Positions 8,373-15,862 of a stretch of 29,151 nucleotides of DNA are shown here, in pieces. A program made the position numbers and the translations under genes. Under the pieces are notes generated by a model, which worked only from the letters and a program-made list of their open reading frames with translations, was not told the origin of the DNA and did no database searches. Location: positions 47,788 through 76,938 of the forward strand of contig NZ_QUGI01000010.1 of NCBI RefSeq assembly GCF_003478995.1, written 5' to 3'. Position 1 is the first letter of the stretch. Each line of letters starts with the position of its first letter. The DNA comes from Pseudoflavonifractor sp. AF19-9AC. GTDB taxonomy: Bacteria > Bacillota > Clostridia > Oscillospirales > Oscillospiraceae.

Positions 8373-9074
8373 TTACCACTCAATCTGCTCCACGGGAATT
8401 GGCCTCTCATTCCGCTCAATCCGGTCCACACGTCCATTTTTCACATGGATGACCTGATCGGCCATGGGGGCAATGGCGCTGTTGTGGGTAATAACCACCA
8501 CAGTCATCCCCTCCTGACGGCAGGTGTCCTGGAGCAGCTTCAAAATAGACTTGCCTGTCACATAGTCCAGCGCGCCGGTGGGCTCGTCACACAGCAGCAG
8601 CTTGGGGTTCTTGGCCAACGCCCGGGCGATGGCCACCCGCTGCTGCTCGCCGCCGGAGAGCTGGGCCGGAAAGTTGTTGAGTCGGTCCCCCAGCCCCACC
8701 TTCTCCAGCACCTGCTGGGCAGGCAGGGGGTGCTTGCAGATCTGGGCAGCCAGCTCCACGTTTTCCAGAGCGGTGAGGTTCTGCACCAGGTTATAAAACT
8801 GAAACACAAAACCGATGTCATAGCGGCGGTAGGTGGTGAGCTGACGGCTGTTGTAGCCGCTGACCAGCTGTCCATCCACAGTGATGGTCCCCTCGTCACA
8901 GGCGTCCATCCCCCCCAGAATGTTCAAAACCGTGGTCTTGCCCGCGCCGGAGGGACCCACAATGACCGCAAACTCCCCCTTCTCAATGGTGAAGGTGATG
9001 TCGTTCACCGCCGTGATGGTCACCTCGCCCATTTTGTACCGCTTGACCACGTGCTCCAGTGCAATGTATGCCAT
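8373..9074 (-). CDS. ABC transporter ATP-binding protein (MacB/LolD type)
   Basis: A 233-residue ATPase with Walker A GPSGAGKT (about 40-47), Q-loop FQFYNL, signature LSGGEQQR (~139-146), Walker [13 protein letters not shown] (~159-170) and H-loop ITHN. It is of the MacB/LolD/FtsE class that pairs with FtsX-type permeases, here the one at 3227-7438. Two start codons fit. The ATG at 9080 touches the AGGAGG ribosome binding site directly, whereas the ATG at 9074 sits 6 bases after it, so I chose 9074. A strong promoter lies at 9130-9157 in the region shared with the divergent TetR gene, which suggests TetR control. Confidence 0.93.
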   Translation of the reverse strand: MAYIALEHVVKRYKMGEVTITAVNDITFTIEKGEFAVIVGPSGAGKTTVLNILGGMDACDEGTITVDGQLVSGYNSRQLTTYRRYDIGFVFQFYNLVQNLTALENVELAAQICKHPLPAQQVLEKVGLGDRLNNFPAQLSGGEQQRVAIARALAKNPKLLLCDEPTGALDYVTGKSILKLLQDTCRQEGMTVVVITHNSAIAPMADQVIHVKNGRVDRIERNERPIPVEQIEW

Positions 9075-9129
9075 ATCCATCCTCCTGTCCGTTACAAAAC
9101 AGGTGTTGATTATTTTGCCTTTGTTTTAT

Positions 9130-9157
9130 ATTATAGTTGTGAGCAGACCAGACTCAA
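9130..9157 (-). promoter_or_regulatory. Sigma-A promoter of the ABC exporter
   Basis: Minus-strand TTGAGT (9157-9152), 16-base spacer, perfect TATAAT (9135-9130). It reads toward the ATPase gene. It lies between divergent genes, where a TetR operator would be expected; an imperfect AAAACA..TGTTTT dyad downstream (about 9097-9128) is a possible site but weak. Confidence 0.75.
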
Positions 9158-9258
9158 GGGGCAAATCCCCTCCGTCTGTCTGAAATCCAACAGCTATCCC
9201 GGTTTTGTTCAGTATCTCCGGTTAAGTTTCTGTGAATTTTTTGAAAGGAGGTCTCCCC

Positions 9259-9861
9259 ATGTCATTCACGTCTCCCCCCTCTCCCGCTGCCGCCCAGGAC
9301 CAGGACCGCCGGGTCCGCCGCACCAAGGCACGCCTCCGTCAGGCCCTCACCCAGCTGCTGAGGGAAAAGGACCTGCGCTCCATCACCGTCCGGGAGCTCA
9401 CCGACCGGGCCGATGTGAACCGGGGCACCTTCTACGCCCACTACAAGGACATCTACGACATGCTGGAACAGTACGAAAACCAGCTCTTTGATTCCCTGGG
9501 GGACCTGCTCTCCGGCTACACCCCCCAGCAGCTCCAGGGGGACCTCTCCCCCGTGCTGGAGAAGGTCTTCCTCTTTGTGGAGGACAACCGCGACCTCATC
9601 CCCATCCTCCTCACCGGCCAGGCCAAGGACCCCTTCTTCCAGCGGCTCTATGCCGTCATCCGGGAGAAGTGCGCCGGGGACTGGCGGGGCGCCTACTCCG
9701 TGGGAGAGGAGGACCCCTCCTCCGCCTACGCCCTGGAGTTCGTGGTCTGCGGCACGGTGGGACTGGTTCAGTCCTGGATGCGCAACGGCCTCCAGCCCCC
9801 CGCCAGCGAGATGGCCGTCTTTACCGGACGGCTCATTCAGCAGGGCCTCACCTCCCTGTGA
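9259..9861 (+). CDS. TetR/AcrR-family transcriptional regulator
   Basis: A 200-residue regulator. The N-terminal helix-turn-helix is typical of TetR: ITVRELTDRADVNRGTFYAHYKD at about residues 42-64. The remainder is a helical ligand-binding/dimer domain. The start ATG at 9259 has an ideal AAAGGAGGT (9245-9252) seven bases upstream; an earlier in-frame start at 9232 has none. It is transcribed away from the ABC exporter, so it most likely represses the exporter and perhaps itself. The ligand is unknown. Confidence 0.9.
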   Translation: MSFTSPPSPAAAQDQDRRVRRTKARLRQALTQLLREKDLRSITVRELTDRADVNRGTFYAHYKDIYDMLEQYENQLFDSLGDLLSGYTPQQLQGDLSPVLEKVFLFVEDNRDLIPILLTGQAKDPFFQRLYAVIREKCAGDWRGAYSVGEEDPSSAYALEFVVCGTVGLVQSWMRNGLQPPASEMAVFTGRLIQQGLTSL

Positions 9862-9883
9862 TTCCTTTGTTTCCCGCTGTTTC

Positions 9884-9945
9884 CCGCTTTCTTGAAAGAA
9901 AGCGGGGCAAAGAACTTTGTGGGAAGCTACGCTTCCCCTCGCTCC
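9884..9945 (+). repeat. Family T structured repeat, copy T2
   Basis: Begins 22 bases after the tetR stop: hairpin CCGCTTTCTT ga AAGAAAGCGG (9884-9905), linker GGCAAAGAACTTTGT, hairpin GGGAAGC tac GCTTCCC (9921-9937). Same order and linkers as T1, T3, T4 and T5, but different stem bases. Confidence 0.85.
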
Positions 9946-9991
9946 TCGTTTTCCGGTTGGTTGTCCGGGATTTATCTTGGATGGAGACACA

Positions 9992-10024
9992 TAGTGGGCG
10001 GCCCTTAAGGCCGCCCACTATTTT
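9992..10024 (+). terminator. Terminator after tetR
   Basis: A 12-bp perfect stem TAGTGGGCGGCC / GGCCGCCCACTA with a 5-base loop, followed by TTTT. The hairpin is symmetrical and could work on either strand. Confidence 0.75.
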
Positions 10025-10070
10025 CAGATTTTGCCGCAGGCAGAAGAGACCAGCTTCCTTCCCGCAGAGA

Positions 10071-10108
10071 AAAACCGGGCGGAGCGCGCTGCGCTCCGCC
10101 CGGTTTTT
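10071..10108 (-). terminator. Terminator after the cation symporter (bidirectional)
   Basis: A perfect 17-bp stem (10071-10087 with 10091-10107) with a 3-base loop. Its outer arms are AAAACCGGGC..GCCCGGTTTT, giving a T-run on either strand. It lies 10 bases past the symporter stop. Confidence 0.9.
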
Positions 10109-10117
10109 ACACACAGG

Positions 10118-11374
10118 TTATTTCAGCACGGCCTTGGACCGGGCTTCCTTCTTGTCCTCCAGCTTGGAGACAATGATGGCACAGGCGGCGTCGCCGGTGA
10201 TGTTCACCGTGGTACGGCCCATGTCGAAAATGCGGTCGATGCCCGCCACCAGAGCGATGCCCTCCACGGGGACGTTGACGCTCTGGAGCACCATGGCCAG
10301 CATGACCATGCCCGCGCCGGGCACACCGGCGGTGCCGATGGAGGCCAGGGTGGCGGTGAGGACGATGGTGACCATCTGACCCACGGTCAGGTCGATGCCG
10401 TAGGCGGTGGCGATAAACACAGCGCACACGCCCTGATAGATGGCGGTGCCGTCCATGTTGATGGTGGCGCCCAGGGGCAGCACGAAGGAGGTAATCTCAC
10501 GCCGGGCGCCCAGCCGCTCGGAGCACTCCATGTTGAAGGGCAGCGTGCCCACCGAGGAGGCGGAGGAGAAGGCCATCATCATAGCCGGGGCCATGCCCTT
10601 GAAGAAAGCCAGGGGGGACAGGCCGCCCAGCAGCTTGACGGTGGAGGAATAGACCAGCAGGGCGTGGATGATATAGCCCACATAGGCCACTACCAGCACC
10701 GCTACCAGGTCCCGCAGGATCTTGGGGCCATTCTCGGCCACCACCGGGCAGATGAGGCAGGCCACGCCGATGGGAGAGAGCTTGATGATGAGGTCCATGA
10801 TCTTCATAAAGACCTCGTTGAAGCTGTCAATGACCTGAGCGGCCACCAGACCCCGCTCCCCCGCCAGCATCACGCCGAAGCCCAGCAGCAGGGAGATGAC
10901 GATCACCTGGAGCATAGTGGCGTTGGCCAGAGGCTGCACCGCGTTGGAGGGGAAGATGTTCACAATGGTGGTCATAATGCTCTGGCCCTCCGGGGGCGTG
11001 TACTCCAGACCGGTGGTTTTCAGGGCCGCAAACAGACCCGCACCCTTGGCCACCGAGGCCAGAATCAGAGCCAGCACCACGGCAAAGGCGGTGGTGCACA
11101 TGTAATAGACCACGGTCTTGCCGCCTACCGCACTTACCTTGCTGACGTCCTGCATGGAAATGACACCCGAGGCAATGGAAAACAGCACAATGGGCACCAC
11201 CACGAACTTCAGCAGGTTCAGGAAGATGTCGCCCCAGGGCTTGATGTAACCCAGGGCAAAGTCCTTGCCTGCCATGCCGCCCACGTTGGCGTTCATCAGC
11301 AGCAGGCCCGCCACAATGCCCACGACCAGACCCACAAAGATCCACAGAGCCAGCGGCAGCTTCTTCTTATTCAT
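10118..11374 (-). CDS. Dicarboxylate/amino acid:cation symporter (DAACS family)
   Basis: A 418-residue membrane protein of the GltP/DctA/glutamate-transporter family, which couples uptake of C4-dicarboxylates or acidic/neutral amino acids to Na+ or H+. Visible hallmarks are the Ser-rich re-entrant loop (SSASSVGTLPFN), the PLGATINMDGTA motif of helix 7 and the GTAGVPGAGMVML loop of the second re-entrant hairpin, plus about eight hydrophobic helices. I chose ATG 11374 (MNKKKLPLALW) because AAGGAGA (11381-11387) lies six bases upstream; the longer open frame has no such site. Promoter at 11488-11517, terminator at 10071-10108, so it is monocistronic. The exact substrate cannot be told. Confidence 0.92.
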   Translation of the reverse strand: MNKKKLPLALWIFVGLVVGIVAGLLLMNANVGGMAGKDFALGYIKPWGDIFLNLLKFVVVPIVLFSIASGVISMQDVSKVSAVGGKTVVYYMCTTAFAVVLALILASVAKGAGLFAALKTTGLEYTPPEGQSIMTTIVNIFPSNAVQPLANATMLQVIVISLLLGFGVMLAGERGLVAAQVIDSFNEVFMKIMDLIIKLSPIGVACLICPVVAENGPKILRDLVAVLVVAYVGYIIHALLVYSSTVKLLGGLSPLAFFKGMAPAMMMAFSSASSVGTLPFNMECSERLGARREITSFVLPLGATINMDGTAIYQGVCAVFIATAYGIDLTVGQMVTIVLTATLASIGTAGVPGAGMVMLAMVLQSVNVPVEGIALVAGIDRIFDMGRTTVNITGDAACAIIVSKLEDKKEARSKAVLK

Positions 11375-11487
11375 AAAATCTCTCCTTCCTTGCTCCGGGT
11401 CCCTCAGGACCAGGCTTGCAGGACGGCGTCCGGCCATCCTCCCCCCCGGGCACACCCGGGGCTTTTCTCCGTTCCATCTCTGCCGCT

Positions 11488-11517
11488 ATTATACTATGCC
11501 CGCCGGGCCTTTTACAA
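11488..11517 (-). promoter_or_regulatory. Sigma-A promoter of the symporter gene
   Basis: Minus-strand TTGTAA (11517-11512), 18-base spacer, perfect TATAAT (11493-11488). The leader of about 107 nucleotides contains a CCCCGGG/CCCGGGG hairpin (11444-11461). Confidence 0.75.
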
Positions 11518-11585
11518 GCCAATTTGCAACTTTCTTTTTTTCATCATTCAAAATCCGCCCCCGCTTCCTTTTTTCAGCCCAGCCC

Positions 11586-11601
11586 CCCCTCCCGGGAAAT
11601 A
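11586..11601. promoter_or_regulatory. Possible Noc-binding half-site upstream of noc
   Basis: CCCTCCCGGGAAAT matches the Bacillus Noc-binding consensus ATTTCCCGGGAAAT at 11 of 14 positions, with the centre and right half intact. It lies about 95 bases upstream of a gene for a Noc-type protein. It could be chance in GC-rich DNA. Confidence 0.35.
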
Positions 11602-11692
11602 TTTTTCAGCGGTCCCGCATTTCGACCTTTTATTTTCCATAATATGGTAAACTATGGATGAGATTACACCGCTGGATAAGGGGGCCGGGATC

Positions 11693-12499
11693 ATGCTGGG
11701 CATGACCAGAAAAGGGATCTATGAGACGGGAAAGGTGCTGTTTCTGCCGGTGGACGCCATCGTGCCCAACCCGGACCAGCCCCGGAAGCGCTTCTCTCAG
11801 GCGGAGCTGGAGGAGCTGGCCGGGTCTATTCAGGCCTTGGGGGTGCTGCAGCCCCTGACCGTACGCCGCCGAAGCGGCGGATGGGAGCTGGTGGCCGGGG
11901 AGCGGCGGCTGCGGGCCGCCCGGCTGGCGGGGCTCTCCCAGGTGCCCTGTCTGTCCATCCAGACTGACAGCCAGTCCTCCTCCCTGCTGGCCCTGGTGGA
12001 GAACCTCCAGCGGAAGGATTTGGACTTCTGGGAGGAGGCCAAGGCCCTCCGCCGCCTCATTGACACCTATTCTCTCTCTCAGGAGGAGGTGGCCCGGCGC
12101 ATTGGCAAGAGCCAGTCCGCCGTGGCCAACAAGCTGCGGCTCTTGAAGCTGCCCGAAGGGGTTCTGGAACAAATGTGCCAGTCTGGCTGCACCGAGCGCC
12201 ACGCCCGGGCCCTGCTGCGGCTGGAGGAACCCCAGGACCAGGTTCAGGCCGCCGCACAGGTGGTGGAACGACACCTGACCGTGGCCCAGACGGAGGCCCT
12301 GGTGGAGTCCATGGTGGCCCGGCAGCAGACTGCCCGCAAGAAGCCCACCTTTCTCATTCGGGACGTGCGGCTCTTTCTCAACACCATTACCAGGAGCCTG
12401 GACCTGATGCGGTCGGCAGGGGTGGACGCCCAGTGCCGCCGCACCGACACCGATCAGGAGATTCTGCTGACCATCCATATTCCCCGGCGACCCGGTTGA
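11693..12499 (+). CDS. noc: Nucleoid occlusion protein Noc (ParB paralogue)
   Basis: A 268-residue ParB/Noc-family protein. The N-terminal CTPase domain shows GERRLRA (about 69-75) and ENLQR (103-107); a helix-turn-helix lies at ~126-150; the C-terminal dimer domain (RDVRLFLNTI...LLTIHIPRR) resembles Bacillus Noc rather than Spo0J. The recognition region reads GKSQ..ANKLRLL: Gln and Lys stand where ParB has Arg and Thr, the switch known to change preference from parS to the Noc site. Noc protects the nucleoid from division. Start 11693 is preferred (AAGGGGG at 11679-11685); an in-frame ATG at 11654 lies within a probable promoter (TTCGAC..TATGGT, 11621-11648). Either start lacks an obvious amphipathic membrane-targeting helix like that of Bacillus Noc. 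Confidence 0.88.
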   Translation: MLGMTRKGIYETGKVLFLPVDAIVPNPDQPRKRFSQAELEELAGSIQALGVLQPLTVRRRSGGWELVAGERRLRAARLAGLSQVPCLSIQTDSQSSSLLALVENLQRKDLDFWEEAKALRRLIDTYSLSQEEVARRIGKSQSAVANKLRLLKLPEGVLEQMCQSGCTERHARALLRLEEPQDQVQAAAQVVERHLTVAQTEALVESMVARQQTARKKPTFLIRDVRLFLNTITRSLDLMRSAGVDAQCRRTDTDQEILLTIHIPRRPG

Positions 12500-12519
12500 G
12501 CTTACCTCCCCTTCCTGCT

Positions 12520-12558
12520 CCCCGTCTGCGCTTCGGCGTGGGCGGGGATTTGTTTTTT
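12520..12558 (+). terminator. Terminator after noc
   Basis: A 12-bp stem (three G-U pairs) CCCCGTCTGCGC / GCGTGGGCGGGG with a TTCG tetraloop, followed by ATTTGTTTTTT. Confidence 0.85.
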
Positions 12559-12566
12559 GGATGGGA

Positions 12567-12582
12567 TGTTTCACGTGAAACA
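12567..12582. promoter_or_regulatory. parS: parS centromere site 1 (perfect)
   Basis: TGTTTCACGTGAAACA is an exact match to the 16-bp bacterial parS consensus. It is the loading site for ParB, encoded 2.4 kb away. It abuts a family R module directly on its right side. Confidence 0.97.
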
Positions 12583-12709
12583 CGTCCTCGCGGACTGCAT
12601 ATCCTTCGCCTCGCCCTGTAAGGGCAAGGGTCACTCATTTCGTCGCTCGTCCTTTCCAAACCGGACCCACATTCGTTGGGCTCCGGTTTGGTATCGCCTG
12701 CGGGCGAAT
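12583..12709 (-). repeat. Family R fragment (Y and Z modules plus end) beside parS 1
   Basis: CGTCCTCGCGGACTGCATATCC (Y module, minus orientation) follows parS immediately, then TTTCGTCGCTC, then the Z hairpin CCAAACCGGA (12656-12665) / TCCGGTTTGG (12682-12691), then an end motif ATCGCCTGCGGGCGAA. The same parS-Y junction occurs in inverted orientation at 14860-14897. Confidence 0.8.
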
Positions 12710-12724
12710 TTGGGATAGTTTCGC

Positions 12725-13414
12725 CCTGCGGGGCGACCTACTTTGCCCATGTCGGCAAAGTAGGCAAAACGCCACCCGGGGATGGCGTCTGGAAAAACAC
12801 TCCGTGTTTTTATGCCGCCTCCCCCGGACCCCCTGATATGTTTACGGGGGAGCCACCAAGAAGGTGGAAAAATCCAACCGGCGCAGGAAAAGCCCAGGAT
12901 GCGTGTCTATGCGCCAACCGCTGCCGCTAAGAGGTGGTTGAATTGCCTCCTGCTCCTACAAGATACAACGCGCCTAACTTTTGCCATCGCGGAAGGGCTC
13001 AGGTGGGCGGCTCCGTTACCAGGACGTGGGCGGTATTAGTGAAAACGCGCCGTAAGACGCACCGCGTTCCGGTGCCATACCCGGCTGCAGGTTCTGTTAT
13101 CTGCTCCGGTGGTCGGCCGCTGGTTCTTTCAGGGCATTGCTAGCCCCCGGGGGGTACATCCAATAGGGGGGGCGCAGTGTGAACCCAATGGAAGCCCAGC
13201 GTAGCGGGTTCCATTGGGAGAGGACGAGCGACGGAATGAATGAGCCTTGTCCTTTAGGGCAAGGCGAATGATATGACGTCCGCGAGGACGAGGTTGGTCG
13301 TTTTAAGGAGTGGGGATTTCAAAGGGGAGAGGAAAATCGAAATCCCTCTCCCCTTTGACGGTTCTTTGGTGACTTTCTGTCCGCACAGAAAGTCACTCGC
13401 CCGCAGGCGAAACA
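12725..13414 (+). repeat. Family R repeat, copy R3 (full length)
   Basis: The most complete copy. Left end GTTTCGCCCTGCGGGGCGA; X2 hairpin CCTACTTTGCC/GGCAAAGTAGG; GCAAAACGCC; the AAAACACTCCGTGTTTTT hairpin; GAGCCACCAAGAAGGTGG; CGCCAACCGCTGCCGC; CGCGCCTAACTT; a variable ~150-bp stretch; GGGGGTACATCCAATAGGGG; Z hairpin (13184-13193 with 13209-13218); Y module; ATTGGTCGTTTTAAGGAG-type block; W hairpin (13319-13332 with 13345-13358); X1 hairpin; right end TCGCCCGCAGGCGAAAC. Ends are inverted repeats. It separates noc from parA. No plausible gene lies between 12500 and 13618. Confidence 0.87.
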
Positions 13415-13531
13415 TCCCCCAACCCCCGTCCCGCCCGCGACGAAACGATCCCCAAAGAGCCAACCATACCTTATATAAAATAGAATCTTTCCTTTGCCCA
13501 TGTTAAAAACGTAAAAACCGGGGCAAAACAG

Positions 13532-13560
13532 TTGAAAAGCCCTCCTGCGATTGTTATAAT
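13532..13560 (+). promoter_or_regulatory. Sigma-A promoter of parA(B)
   Basis: TTGAAA (13532-13537), 17-base spacer, perfect TATAAT (13555-13560), about 58 bases before the parA start. It lies just outside R3. Confidence 0.85.
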
Positions 13561-13618
13561 GAAATTCTGCAAACAGCCCGCGTCAGCGGGTGAACCCAAT
13601 TTCCCACAGGAGGCGCCT

Positions 13619-14383
13619 ATGGCCAGAATCATTGCTGTTGTCAACCAAAAAGGCGGCGTTGGTAAAACCACCACCACCGTGAACCTCTCCGCGGCCCTCC
13701 ACGACGCGGGCAAGCGGGTCCTGCTGTGTGACTTTGACCCTCAGGCCAATGCCACCTCCGGCATGGGTGTGGACAAAAACACCGCCTCCCCCAACGTCTA
13801 CGACGTGCTCATCAACGGTGCGGAGCCCCAGCGGGCGGTGCAGAACACCAAGTACGGCGATGTTCTCCCCTCCAACAAGGCCCTGGCCGGCGCGGGCATT
13901 GAGATGATTGGCATTCCCGACCGGGAAAACCTGCTGAAAAAGGCTCTGGGCGCCCTGTCCGACCAGTATGACTACATCTTCATCGACTGCCCCCCCTCCC
14001 TGGAGCTGCTCACCGTCAACGCCCTGTGCGCGGCGGACTCCCTGCTGGTGCCCGTCCAGTGCGAGTATTACGCTCTGGAAGGTCTCAGCGACCTGTTGGC
14101 CACAGTGCGGCTGGTGAAGCGGGGACTCAACCCCCGGCTGGCTCTGGAGGGCGTGCTGCTGACCATGTTTGACAGCCGCACCAACCTGTCCTTACAGGTG
14201 GCCGAGGAGGTCAAGCGCCATTTCCCCGGTCAGGTGTACGCCACCGTCATCCCCCGCAACGTCCGCCTTTCCGAGGCGCCTAGCCACGGCAAGCCCATCA
14301 CCGCCTACGACCCCTACTCCAGGGGCTGTGAGGCCTACACCGCCCTGGCGCAGGAGATGATCGCCATTCACGGGAAGGGATAA
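13619..14383 (+). CDS. parA: Chromosome-partitioning ATPase ParA (Soj)
   Basis: A 254-residue deviant Walker A ATPase: KGGVGKTT (11-18) with signature Lys, DFDPQ (38-42) and IDCPPSLE Walker B. The SEAPSHGKP motif of chromosomal Soj/ParA is near residue 222. It binds DNA non-specifically as an ATP dimer and works with ParB-parS in origin segregation; in Firmicutes it also influences DnaA. There is no N-terminal DNA-binding extension, as expected for chromosomal type. The start at 13619 has AGGAGG at 13608-13613; a longer open frame overlaps the promoter and is rejected. parB follows after 588 bp that hold repeat R4 and parS 2. Confidence 0.96.
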   Translation: MARIIAVVNQKGGVGKTTTTVNLSAALHDAGKRVLLCDFDPQANATSGMGVDKNTASPNVYDVLINGAEPQRAVQNTKYGDVLPSNKALAGAGIEMIGIPDRENLLKKALGALSDQYDYIFIDCPPSLELLTVNALCAADSLLVPVQCEYYALEGLSDLLATVRLVKRGLNPRLALEGVLLTMFDSRTNLSLQVAEEVKRHFPGQVYATVIPRNVRLSEAPSHGKPITAYDPYSRGCEAYTALAQEMIAIHGKG

Positions 14384-14433
14384 GCTGTTTTCGGCTCATA
14401 TTTGTCCGACCGGCGATATTAGAAACCAGTGCG

Positions 14434-14881
14434 GAAGGATTTCGCCTGCGGGCGACCTACTTTGCCCGCGTCGGCAAAGTAGGCAAAACGCCGCCGGGGA
14501 ACGGCGTCTGGAAAAACACTCCGTGTTTTTATGCCGCCTCCCCCGGACCCCCCTGTTTTTCTACGGGAGAGCCATCAAGAAGGTGGAACGTACCCGGCCG
14601 GCGCAGGAAAAGCCCAGGATTGGTGTCTGTGCGCCAACCGCTGCCGCTCAGTACCGGTTGAATGACCTCCTGCTCCTACAAGAGGTATCGCGCCTAACTT
14701 CCTGCCCTCGCGGAAGGGCTCAGGTGGATGCTCCGCCGCCGCTTCCCTCCCCCGTCCGCCCGCAGGCGGCACCAAACCGGAGCCCAGCGAATGCGGGTCC
14801 GGTTTGGAAAGGACGAGCGACGGAATGAGCGAGCTCTGCCCACACTTGGGCGGAGCGAGGGATATGCAGTCCGCGAGGACG
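14434..14881 (+). repeat. Family R repeat, copy R4 (right end replaced by parS)
   Basis: GGATTTCGCCTGCGGGCGA end, X2 hairpin CCTACTTTGCC/GGCAAAGTAGG, CAAAACGCCGCCGGGG, AAAACACTCCGTGTTTTT hairpin, GAGCCATCAAGAAGGTGG, CGCCAACCGCTGCCGC, CGCGCCTAACTT, Z hairpin CCAAACCGGA (14772-14781) / TCCGGTTTGG (14798-14807), then the Y module ending GCAGTCCGCGAGGACG, directly joined to parS 2. The W hairpin, X1 and right end found in R3 are absent. It fills the parA-parB gap; no gene is visible in it. Confidence 0.85.
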
Positions 14882-14897
14882 CGTTTCACGTGAAACA
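14882..14897. promoter_or_regulatory. parS: parS centromere site 2 (one mismatch)
   Basis: CGTTTCACGTGAAACA matches the 16-bp parS consensus at 15 of 16 positions. It lies 75 bases upstream of parB and 2.3 kb from parS 1, so the pair brackets parA. Confidence 0.95.
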
Positions 14898-14971
14898 TCC
14901 CCCCTCCCCTCCACTTTCCGAAAACCCTTGTTATGCACCCATTGGCATACATTTAAAATAGGAGTACTGCA

Positions 14972-15862
14972 ATGGCAAAACGAAACATGGAACTGGGTCT
15001 GGGCCGTGGGCTCAACGCCCTGCTGGGCGACCCGGACCTCCAGCCTCAGGGGGAAGGCTCCGTCCTCCTCCCCATTTCCCAGGTTGAACCGGGGCTGAAC
15101 CAGCCCCGGAAGCGCTTTGACCCCGAGGCCCTGGCCGATTTGGCCGAGTCCATCCGGGTTCACGGCATCATTCAGCCCCTCACCGTCCGGCGGCTGGCCT
15201 CCGGCTACTACCAGATCATTGCCGGAGAGCGGCGCTGGCGGGCCGCCAAGGAGGCAGGCCTTGCGGAAGTCCCCGCCGTCATCATTGAGGCGGACGACCG
15301 GAAGGTGATGGAGCTGGGCCTCATTGAGAACCTCCAGCGGGAGGACCTGAACCCCGCCGAAGAGGCCCGGGGCTACCAGGTGCTCATGGAGGAGTACGGC
15401 CTCACCCAGGAGCAGGTGGCCCAGCAGATGGGCAAGTCCCGCCCCGCCATCGCCAACACCCTCCGTCTTCTGGCCCTGCCCGAGGACATTCTGAAGCTGC
15501 TGGAGGAGGAGGCCCTGTCCGCCGGACACGCCCGGGCCATCCTGGCACTCCCCTCCCCCGCTCTCCAGCGCCAGGCGGCCAAGAAGGTCATCGAGGGCCA
15601 GCTGTCCGTGCGGCAGACCGAGGCCCTGGTGAAAGCCCTCCAGAAGCAGAAGGCGGACAAGCCCAAGCCCGACGGTCCCGACCTGTCCCTCTATCTGGGG
15701 GAGCTGGAGAAGGACCTGTCCGGCCGTCTGGGCCGGAAGGTGAAGATTGCCCACCGGGGCAAAAAAGGCAAAATCGAGCTGGAATACTACAACGACCAGG
15801 ACCTGGAGGCGCTGCTGGCGCTGCTCCAGACCCTGCATGGGGAAGGAGGTGTCCAGCCGTGA
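14972..15862 (+). CDS. parB: Chromosome-partitioning protein ParB (Spo0J)
   Basis: A 296-residue CTP-dependent DNA clamp that loads at parS. The N-terminal LGLGRGLNALL (about 8-18) is the ParA-stimulating motif. The CTPase domain carries GERRWRA (85-91) and IENLQRED (118-125). The helix-turn-helix ends in GKSRPAIANTLRLL, with the Arg and Thr typical of parS recognition, in contrast to the Gln/Lys of the upstream Noc. A C-terminal dimer domain (KIELEYYNDQDLEALL) follows. ATG 14972 has AGGAG at 14960-14964. The stop overlaps the next start by four bases (GTGA), so it is translationally coupled to the downstream gene. Confidence 0.96.
   Translation: MAKRNMELGLGRGLNALLGDPDLQPQGEGSVLLPISQVEPGLNQPRKRFDPEALADLAESIRVHGIIQPLTVRRLASGYYQIIAGERRWRAAKEAGLAEVPAVIIEADDRKVMELGLIENLQREDLNPAEEARGYQVLMEEYGLTQEQVAQQMGKSRPAIANTLRLLALPEDILKLLEEEALSAGHARAILALPSPALQRQAAKKVIEGQLSVRQTEALVKALQKQKADKPKPDGPDLSLYLGELEKDLSGRLGRKVKIAHRGKKGKIELEYYNDQDLEALLALLQTLHGEGGVQP

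Noticed and set aside
11654..11692. Upstream ATG for noc
   Set aside because: No ribosome binding site and it overlaps a likely -10 region; ATG 11693 has AAGGGGG at the right distance.
12676..13143. Open frames inside R3 (and similar ones near 8053, 14523 and 21305)
   Set aside because: The sequence similarity between copies follows the DNA, frames shift and stops vary, and hairpins explain the conservation better than protein coding.
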